From positions 1 to 39,267 of the forward strand of contig CALFUU010000145.1 in NCBI GenBank assembly GCA_937929835.1: a stretch of DNA of 39,267 nt. The letters are read 5' to 3'. Both the position numbers and the translations under genes were made by a program. Under the pieces are notes generated by a model, which had not been told where the DNA came from, did no database searches, and was given only the letters and a program-made list of their open reading frames with translations. Shown piece by piece: positions 33,604-39,267 of this stretch. Position 1 is the stretch's first letter; each line of letters begins with the position of its first letter. This stretch comes from an uncultured Saprospiraceae bacterium (GTDB taxonomy: Bacteria > Bacteroidota > Bacteroidia > Chitinophagales > Saprospiraceae).

Positions 33604-34700
33604 TATCTTCTTTTTCTTTTATTGTTTTTATAATCCATAAATATGAATTCTCCCAAACCTTGTAGTGAACTGTAGAAAGCTTTGCCATCATTGGCTCTGG
33701 TAAATTGATCTACAAACTTGACGAGCCAAGGATCTTGAGCAATCATAAATGTGGTTATGGGAATTTTGAGCTTTTTAGCTTTGGTTGCCAGCCCGAGAGT
33801 TCTATTAAGTATTTTCCTGTCGAGGCCAAAAGCGTTTTTATAATATTTCTTACCCTTTTTGATGCAGGTGGGCTTTCCATCTGTGATCATCATTATTTGC
33901 TTATTAGGGTTCTTTCTTCTTCTGAGGATATTCATTGCCAGTTCTAGGCCCGCTACTGTGTTGGTGTGGTAAGGTCCTACTTCTAAGTAAGGGAGATCCT
34001 TAATTTCTATTTGCCACGCATCGTTTCCGAATACGATAATATCTAAGCTGTCCTTGGGGTATCGTGTTGTAATAAGCTCAGCAAGGGCCATCGCAACTTT
34101 CTTAGCTGGAGTAATTCTATCTTCCCCATAGAGTATCATAGAGTGGGAGATATCTATCATCAGCACCGTACTTGTCTGAGACTGGAAGTAGGTCTCGTGT
34201 ACTTCTAGATCATCTTGGGTCAGTCTAAAGTCATCTAGGCCGTGATTGATCTGCGCATTTTTAAGGGATTCAGAAATAGAGAGCTTTTCGAGTTTATCAC
34301 CAAACTCATATGGCTTTAATTCTGAGGTTGTTTCATCCCCTTGTCCTGTTACTTTCGTGTTGTGTTTGCCTTTCTTTGATTTTTTAAGTTGGTCAAAAAT
34401 TTCGTCTAAGGCGTGGCGGCGCAGGGATATCTCCATCTTACGTGTGGGGTCGATTGTACCGCCTTGACCATTACGACCATCCTTGATGTAGCCCTTTTCT
34501 TTGAGCTCATCTATAAAGTCAGCAATGCCATAATCATCTGTTGTCAACTGATGTTGTTTGTCTATCTCTGTCAGCCAAGACAATGCCTCGGGTACATCTC
34601 CTGAGGTATGTATCATCAACTCCTTAAATAGCTCCAATAGCCTGTCGAATATGGAGTTTTCATCCTTGCCAAAATATTGACTAAACTTCCATCCTATCAT
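33603..34700 (-). CDS. VWA (von Willebrand factor A) domain protein
   Basis: The 365-residue protein has a charged helical N-terminal half (residues 1-165) and a C-terminal VWA domain with the MIDAS metal site: DISHS (D183, S185, S187), T246 in YHTNT and D274 in ITDGKPT. There is no signal peptide or transmembrane helix, so it is a cytosolic VWA protein that probably works with the AAA+ gene downstream. It resembles ViaA/CoxE/NorD partners in plan. The start is 20 bp from a terminator hairpin upstream, leaving little room for a promoter. Confidence 0.88.
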   Translation of the reverse strand: MIGWKFSQYFGKDENSIFDRLLELFKELMIHTSGDVPEALSWLTEIDKQHQLTTDDYGIADFIDELKEKGYIKDGRNGQGGTIDPTRKMEISLRRHALDEIFDQLKKSKKGKHNTKVTGQGDETTSELKPYEFGDKLEKLSISESLKNAQINHGLDDFRLTQDDLEVHETYFQSQTSTVLMIDISHSMILYGEDRITPAKKVAMALAELITTRYPKDSLDIIVFGNDAWQIEIKDLPYLEVGPYHTNTVAGLELAMNILRRRKNPNKQIMMITDGKPTCIKKGKKYYKNAFGLDRKILNRTLGLATKAKKLKIPITTFMIAQDPWLVKFVDQFTRANDGKAFYSSLQGLGEFIFMDYKNNKRKRR

Positions 34701-34719
34701 TATCTCTTAATCTAAAGGG

Positions 34720-34756
34720 CCAAAAAAGAAAGCCCTAGATATTAAACATCTAAGGC
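34720..34756 (-). terminator. Terminator of the coiled-coil gene
   Basis: GCCCTAGAT (34732-34740) pairs with ATCTAAGGC (34748-34756), with one mismatch, and the minus-strand RNA continues into TTTCTTTTTTGG. It lies just past the coiled-coil gene stop and 20 bp before the VWA ATG. Confidence 0.65.
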
Positions 34757-34788
34757 CTTCTAAAGTTTTCGTTATTCTTCTTATCTCT

Positions 34789-35760
34789 TTATTTTAAAAC
34801 AAAGCTCCCTTTTCCAACTTGAAAGCCATTATTATACATTTCTACTTGATATGTTCCTTTGGCTAACTTAAAGTTGGGCCTCCAATCGAGACAAGCTTTG
34901 AGGTCTTCATTGTTATAATCTATTATACCTGAGGCTGTATATTTGACTTTTTGACCATTTAGTTTGTTAGTGAGCATCCCTGATCCGAGATCTTCGACAT
35001 AGAGAATTTCACCAGATGGTGCTATGTAGGTCACAAAGAATTCTTTTTCTCCAGCCTCAGTCACTAGGTTCGTCTCAGTTGTAAAACAAGATCTCAATAG
35101 CTCTACTTTTTTGGCTCTACTCTTTGCTTTGACACTACCGTCATCTCCCACATCATACCCTTTAGCGTCTATGTAATTGATTTTGATGGCTTCTGCCATA
35201 TCTACTTGCGTTGCTAGGTCATCATTTTCCATCACTAGCTCCTCTTTCTGAGAGACCAAGACACTCTTAGCAGAATCGAGATCCGCTATTCTCTCTTCGT
35301 TGACGGCCACCTCTTCTGTCAAGGTTACATTTTGAGCATTGAGTTCAGTGTTTTGGGTCTGTAACTTGAGGTTCTCCTGTTTCAGTTTAGAGATTTCTGC
35401 GATGTAACCATTGGCTTGACTATTGAGTTCAGCCATCGCTTGACGGGCTTTGCCGAGTTCTTTTTCTGTCCAGATAAGGCCCGTTATTTTTCTTTTCTGC
35501 TTGGCGAGTTCCCCTTTTTGAGCATCTATTTTGGTATTAAGTTCTGTATTGTCACCTCTTAGCTTTTCTAGCTCCTCTAGTTTGGCTTCGTAGTTGAAAT
35601 TCAGTTCTGTATTCACTTGATCGAGTTCTAGATACTCGGTATTCTTTTTATTGAGTTGTGTCTTGAGCTTGGAGTTGGTCATCCACTGGTACGCGTTGAG
35701 ACCTAGGAAGGCGATAATGAGAAACAATCCCAAGATCGACATATTATTATTTTTTGCCAT
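34789..35760 (-). CDS. Membrane-anchored coiled-coil protein
   Basis: A 323-residue protein with one membrane helix (residues 8-25), a long heptad-rich coiled coil (about 30-195, rich in Leu, Glu, Lys), and a C-terminal beta-rich domain of about 110 residues with AIKINYIDAKGYDVGDDG and the ending YQVEMYNNGFQVGKGSFVLK. It is probably inner-membrane anchored with the coil in the periplasm. I do not recognise the family; automatic tools often mislabel such coils as SMC. The last domain may bind a ligand or partner. Confidence 0.75.
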   Translation of the reverse strand: MAKNNNMSILGLFLIIAFLGLNAYQWMTNSKLKTQLNKKNTEYLELDQVNTELNFNYEAKLEELEKLRGDNTELNTKIDAQKGELAKQKRKITGLIWTEKELGKARQAMAELNSQANGYIAEISKLKQENLKLQTQNTELNAQNVTLTEEVAVNEERIADLDSAKSVLVSQKEELVMENDDLATQVDMAEAIKINYIDAKGYDVGDDGSVKAKSRAKKVELLRSCFTTETNLVTEAGEKEFFVTYIAPSGEILYVEDLGSGMLTNKLNGQKVKYTASGIIDYNNEDLKACLDWRPNFKLAKGTYQVEMYNNGFQVGKGSFVLK

Positions 35761-35880
35761 AGCATATTATTTGATGTAAATATCTACCATTAGCCTAAGA
35801 TTTACTAGGCAATACACTTAAATTAGTAGAATCCATCTAAATAGATCAACATATTATAGGGTAAAACCCCATCTCATCAT

Positions 35881-36633
35881 ATGGCTTCAGCAAAGAAAAA
35901 ATTAACCGATACACTTTTTGTAGATATAGAGACAGCAGGTACTGTCGCCAAATTTGACGACCTGCCTGTTGCCTTACAGAAGTTATGGCTGATAAAAGCC
36001 AGACAAATCAGTCGTGACAAGGACCTTGATACTTATGAATGTGCCGAGCTCTATGCAAAGAAAGCAGGCATCTATTCTGAATTTGCTAAGGTCGTCTGTG
36101 TGTCGGTAGGGTACTTCCAAGTCAAGAAAGGAAAAATCTCTGGGTTCAGATGCAAGTCTTTTTATGGCGAAGAAGTGGATATTCTGCGGAACCTGATTAC
36201 TTTGCTCAAAGAGCACTTTGATCAGCCAAAGCAGCAAGCCATCTGTGGTCATAACATCAAGGAATTTGATATCCCCTTCCTGTGTAGGAGGATGGTTATC
36301 CACAAGCTCAAAGTACCTAAGATGCTGGATATCTCGGGCAAGAAGCCTTGGGAGGTAGATCATTTGGTAGATACGCTGCACCTTTGGCGGTTTGGTGATT
36401 ATAAGAATTATACCTCCTTGGCTCTGCTGGCCATTGTACTTGATGTGCCCACGCCTAAAGATGATATCGATGGTAGTCAAGTACACGCCACCTATTGGAA
36501 GGAACAAGACATCGAACGTATCGTGCGATACTGTGAAAAAGATGTGATGACTGTCGCCAAAGTCTTCTTGAGATTAAAGCGGATTCCTTATGAAGAGGAT
36601 ATCGTCGTACAATCAAGGACAACCTTTGTATGA
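35881..36633 (+). CDS. 3'-5' exonuclease (DNA polymerase B exonuclease-like)
   Basis: The 250-residue protein has the DEDD exonuclease motifs: Exo I FVDIETAG (D15, E17), Exo II GHNIKEFDIPFL (D130) and Exo III YCEKDVMTVAK (Y217, D221, DEDDy form). It fits PF10108-type predicted exonucleases. It probably trims single-stranded DNA ends in repair, but the substrate is not known. It has no partner polymerase nearby. Confidence 0.88.
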   Translation: MASAKKKLTDTLFVDIETAGTVAKFDDLPVALQKLWLIKARQISRDKDLDTYECAELYAKKAGIYSEFAKVVCVSVGYFQVKKGKISGFRCKSFYGEEVDILRNLITLLKEHFDQPKQQAICGHNIKEFDIPFLCRRMVIHKLKVPKMLDISGKKPWEVDHLVDTLHLWRFGDYKNYTSLALLAIVLDVPTPKDDIDGSQVHATYWKEQDIERIVRYCEKDVMTVAKVFLRLKRIPYEEDIVVQSRTTFV

Positions 36634-36752
36634 TGTACGTTCTTAATCCACAGTGAATTCTATAAGGTGCTGCGCATAATTTTATGGTAGTGTACCGATG
36701 CGATAACTTTTCAGTTACAGTAGAATCTCTGGTAATGACACAACAAGAATAG

Positions 36753-37721
36753 ATGAGCGAAATAGCTATATATCAAGATTCTGATAATCAAATTGTGCTG
36801 AATGTACAATTAGAAGGGGAAACTGTATGGTTAACTCAAGCACAAATGGCAGAACTATTTGAAACTACTCCTCAGAATATAACGATGCACCTAAAATCAG
36901 TTTTCAAAGATGCAGAATTAGATGAAAGTGCAACTTGTAAGGATTTCTTACAAGTTCGTACTGAGGGTGGCAGAATGGTGAAAAGAAAGCGAAAGTGTTA
37001 TAATCTAGATGCGATTATATCAGTAGGATATAGAGTAAAGTCGCGAAGAGCTACTCAATTTCGAAAGTGGGCAACATCAAAATTGAAAGAGCTCCTTGTC
37101 CAAGGGTACGTCCTAAATGAGAAAAGGCTTGAACAAAAAGAACAAGAAATTAAAGTTCTCAGGTCTGGGATACAGATAGTGGCTAGAGCTATAGAGCAAA
37201 AGGCCAGCGAGGAGGGCTATGAGTGGTTGGATACTTTTGCCAAAGGTCTAGGACTCTTAGATGACTATGATCATGAAGCGTTAGATGTATCCGGAATAAG
37301 TACTAGAAAGACCAACTATCCTGTGTTGGCGGATTACTATAATGTGGTCGATGCAATGAAAACGGAATTTGATTCAGAGATATTTGGTAAAGAAAAAGAC
37401 GATAATTTTCAAAGCTCTATCACCCAGATAACTAAGGGGATGGGGGCTAAAGATTTCTACCCCACAATAGAAGAGAAAGCAACAATGTTACTCTATCTCA
37501 TTACCAAGAATCATTCTTTTGTCGATGGTAACAAGAGGATAGCAGCAGCTTGCTTTCTACTATTTCTAAAGGAAAATGATCTACTCTACAGAGAAGATAA
37601 TTCTACTATCATCAGTAATGAAGCTCTGGCAGCGTTGACCCTCTATGTTGCAAGTAGTAAACCCGAGGAAATGCTAACTGTAAAGAGACTCATTATCAGT
37701 GTGCTCAATCGCAATCAATAA
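36753..37721 (+). CDS. RhuM-Fic/Doc fusion protein
   Basis: The 322-residue protein has an N-terminal RhuM domain (ETVWLTQAQMAELFETTPQNI, a helix-turn-helix-like region at 23-43, to about 125), a charged helical linker and a C-terminal Fic domain with the motif HSFVDGNKR (H254 to R262). The Fic motif keeps His, Asp, Gly, Asn, Lys and Arg, so AMP/phosphotransferase activity is possible. I see no inhibitory (S/T)xxxE(G/N) motif. An in-frame TAG sits directly before the ATG, preceded by ATG-ACA-CAA-CAA-GAA, so the original start may have been 18 nt upstream. No Phd- or antitoxin-like ORF is next to it. Fic-family toxins and signalling enzymes both fit. Confidence 0.88.
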   Translation: MSEIAIYQDSDNQIVLNVQLEGETVWLTQAQMAELFETTPQNITMHLKSVFKDAELDESATCKDFLQVRTEGGRMVKRKRKCYNLDAIISVGYRVKSRRATQFRKWATSKLKELLVQGYVLNEKRLEQKEQEIKVLRSGIQIVARAIEQKASEEGYEWLDTFAKGLGLLDDYDHEALDVSGISTRKTNYPVLADYYNVVDAMKTEFDSEIFGKEKDDNFQSSITQITKGMGAKDFYPTIEEKATMLLYLITKNHSFVDGNKRIAAACFLLFLKENDLLYREDNSTIISNEALAALTLYVASSKPEEMLTVKRLIISVLNRNQ

Positions 37722-37728
37722 ATGATAA

Positions 37729-38475
37729 CTATTCTGTGACAAAACTTTTCTCTGCATAAAGATTTACCCAATTGTCTAAGCTTACCCCCATTAGTGTAAA
37801 CTTATAAGTTGTGTTGGGCAAGAGTGTTGGATTGGAAGTAGGGTCGGTAATGTTGAGTACAACATTATCGAGTTCGTAGAAGGTAAAGTTTTGATCAAAG
37901 GTATAGGTGCCAGAAATGAAATTGTCCTGCTCGTCAGAAATTACTTGAAAGTAAATGGCATTCTCATCGATGACCCCGATGTCCCAGTTAAAGCTCGGAT
38001 TGACACCAGACGACTGTATGGTCACCAGACCTGCATTGACTTCTGTGGGTTTAGGATTGGTCTTTAATCGGATAGGGTTGCAGATGTGTAGTTTGCCATC
38101 TGTTTTGTAGGAGACTAGACTCATCTTTTCTCCTTGGAATGGAGGGATATTGAACTTCCATAACTTACCACCAAGAATAGGCTCTCTATCAACATCCTTA
38201 GCAGAGTAAGCGGAAAAGTCTAAGGAGTCTAGTAAAGATGTCGACTCATAATACCTGATCTCAGTAGCGCCTTCGACTGGGAGATAGATAACTGAGGTTG
38301 GTTCGCTATCTCCGTCAAATAGACCTGCTGCTCTTCCTCCAGCACATGCGATGAGCTCGTCTCTGGTGAGGTCATTGTTCTGTTCTATATACTCAGCCAA
38401 AATGCTAGAGCTAGGCATATCATACGTACAGGATGAAAACAAAAAACAAAGTATTATAAGATTCAGATATCTCAT
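37729..38475 (-). CDS. Lipoprotein of unknown function
   Basis: The 248-residue protein begins MRYLNLIILCFLFSSCTYD, with a lipobox and lipidated Cys at residue 16. The mature part contains an early ACAGGRAAGLFDGD segment and a C-terminal fibronectin-like pattern ending LLPNTTYKFTLMGVSLDNWV. It is likely anchored at the outer membrane. I do not recognise the family. It faces the RhuM-Fic gene tail to tail with 7 bp between. Confidence 0.75.
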   Translation of the reverse strand: MRYLNLIILCFLFSSCTYDMPSSSILAEYIEQNNDLTRDELIACAGGRAAGLFDGDSEPTSVIYLPVEGATEIRYYESTSLLDSLDFSAYSAKDVDREPILGGKLWKFNIPPFQGEKMSLVSYKTDGKLHICNPIRLKTNPKPTEVNAGLVTIQSSGVNPSFNWDIGVIDENAIYFQVISDEQDNFISGTYTFDQNFTFYELDNVVLNITDPTSNPTLLPNTTYKFTLMGVSLDNWVNLYAEKSFVTE

Positions 38476-38599
38476 AGTGGAATAACAACCAAGATATAAG
38501 AAGGTTTGAATTTAGTGATGACGAAGACTTATAAAGGACGCCATTAATCGAATTGAGACATCAATAATATTATCCTTTGATCCAATGAATTTTATCCCT

Positions 38600-38607
38600 C
38601 AAAGGTA
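38600..38607 (-). promoter_or_regulatory. Possible -7 box of the lipoprotein gene
   Basis: The minus strand reads TACCTTTG, an exact TAnnTTTG match, 124 nt before the ATG. The long leader makes this less certain than the other boxes. Confidence 0.35.
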
Positions 38608-38755
38608 CGGGATCTAACATTTATGAATATAAAGAAAAGTAACTGCGACTGTCGATTCTTCAAAATAAAGTGACTGGCGACATCCCTAGACAGCTAGACA
38701 GGACAATTCAAGATTCTAACTCCTCAAGATTATCCTTTTAACTCTAGAATATTGA

Positions 38756-38763
38756 TACTTTTG
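38756..38763 (+). promoter_or_regulatory. -7 box of rpe
   Basis: TACTTTTG, exact TAnnTTTG, 28 nt before the rpe ATG at 38792. No clear TTG is found upstream. Confidence 0.55.
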
Positions 38764-38791
38764 GGCTTTATACATCACAAGCAAAGCTTAT

Positions 38792-39267
38792 ATGTCACAC
38801 CTTATCGCCCCATCCATACTTGCTGCCAATTATGGGCACCTCAATGCTGATTTTGAAATGCTCAATCAGAGCAAGGCCGACTGGGTACATGTAGATGTGA
38901 TGGATGGTGTCTTTGTTCCTAATATCTCCTTTGGGCAGATGTTGGTCAAGCAAATGAAGGCTGTCTCACAAAAACCTCTCGATGTGCATCTGATGATTGT
39001 CGAGCCAGAGAAGTATGTAGACTCCTTTATAGAGTGTGGAGCGGAGGTAGTGACCTTTCACCTAGAGGCTACGGCCCATGCACACAGGCTCATCTCACAC
39101 ATACAATCTCAAGGGGCTAAGGCTGGCGTAGCGCTCAACCCGCAGACCAATGTAGATACCTTAGATGATATTCTTGAAGGGCTCGATTTGGTATGCTTGA
39201 TGTCTGTCAATCCGGGCTTCGGCGGGCAGAAGTTTATCTATAGAACGCTACATAAAATCCGTACCCT
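38792..39267 (+). CDS. rpe: Ribulose-phosphate 3-epimerase, N-terminal part (window edge)
   Basis: The first 158 residues of Rpe are visible. The protein interconverts ribulose 5-phosphate and xylulose 5-phosphate in the pentose phosphate pathway. It begins MSHLIAPSILAANYGHLNAD and has the WVHVDVMDGVFVPNISFG motif with the metal-binding His and Asp, VHLMIVEPEKYV, and the late MSVNPGFGGQKF motif with the second Asp/His region near the right edge. The last part is cut off by the window. Confidence 0.96.
   Translation, partial: MSHLIAPSILAANYGHLNADFEMLNQSKADWVHVDVMDGVFVPNISFGQMLVKQMKAVSQKPLDVHLMIVEPEKYVDSFIECGAEVVTFHLEATAHAHRLISHIQSQGAKAGVALNPQTNVDTLDDILEGLDLVCLMSVNPGFGGQKFIYRTLHKIRT

Larger units (their letters stand above)
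38476..38791. other. 316-bp intergenic region between the lipoprotein and rpe
   Basis: The region separates two divergent genes and holds no ORF. A minus-strand TACCTTTG box at 38600-38607 and a plus-strand TACTTTTG box at 38756-38763 are the only features I can point to. Confidence 0.4.

Noticed and set aside
36684-36752. 22-codon upstream ORF before RhuM-Fic as an antitoxin
   Set aside because: It is in the same frame and separated from the gene only by TAG. It is more likely the original start region of the same gene.

Overview
The window looks like chromosome of a Bacteroidota bacterium, plausibly a marine Saprospiria-type lineage (the lower rank is a guess). Evidence: recurrent TAnnTTTG promoter boxes just upstream of genes and no clear Shine-Dalgarno sites; a DUF4295 ribosomal protein gene next to rpmG/rpmB; a bacillithiol gene (bshC); the Bacteroidota type of PurM; a bifunctional nuclease with a UVR tail; and a secreted enzyme with a C-terminal type IX secretion (T9SS) sorting domain.

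Layout. 1-3.8 kb: dapB (partial, -), hemE, accD, and bshC overlapping accD tail to tail. 3.8-4.2 kb: an intergenic region with a strong minus-strand intrinsic terminator and alternative RNA helices, a candidate structured RNA or attenuator. 4.2-7.1 kb: two purine genes (purM, purB) and a small helical protein. 7.4-12.6 kb (-): a tightly overlapping operon ccmE-ccmF-DUF2520-small protein-LpxL-like acyltransferase. 12.7-14.4 kb (-): rpmB-rpmG-bL38(DUF4295), a terminator, then ftsY. 14.7-16.9 kb: an outer-membrane barrel, a DUF6155 protein, an unknown gene divergent from a 53-codon small gene with a perfect palindrome between them, and tRNA-Arg(ACG) with a textbook Bacteroidota promoter and a terminator. 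17.3-19.1 kb: acyl-CoA dehydrogenase. 19.2-19.5 kb: a dense mosaic of different short hairpins with shared tails, followed by a 5'-truncated endonuclease/exonuclease/phosphatase pseudogene. 20.0-28.3 kb: OsmC and HtrA-type protease (coupled), dapF, a TPR protein, a bifunctional nuclease, threonine aldolase, an NrtR-like Nudix regulator, a lipoprotein and lepA. 28.5-31 kb: a secreted LamG/PNGase F-like protein. 31.6-37.7 kb: DUF1573 protein, an AAA+ ATPase/VWA pair, a membrane coiled-coil protein, a 3'-5' exonuclease and a RhuM-Fic protein. 37.7-39.3 kb: a lipoprotein and rpe (partial).

Most genes are housekeeping: lysine/peptidoglycan (dapB, dapF), heme and cytochrome c maturation (hemE, ccmE, ccmF), fatty acids (accD), purines (purM, purB), translation (rpmB, rpmG, bL38, lepA, tRNA-Arg) and protein targeting (ftsY). 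Accessory signals are concentrated at 3.88-4.02 kb (structured RNA), 16.4-16.6 kb (palindrome plus small gene), 19.2-20.0 kb (hairpin mosaic and broken gene), 28.5-31.5 kb (PNGase F-like protein and 13-nt repeats) and 32.1-37.7 kb (AAA+/VWA pair and RhuM-Fic). I found no prophage, insertion sequence with an intact transposase, or CRISPR array.
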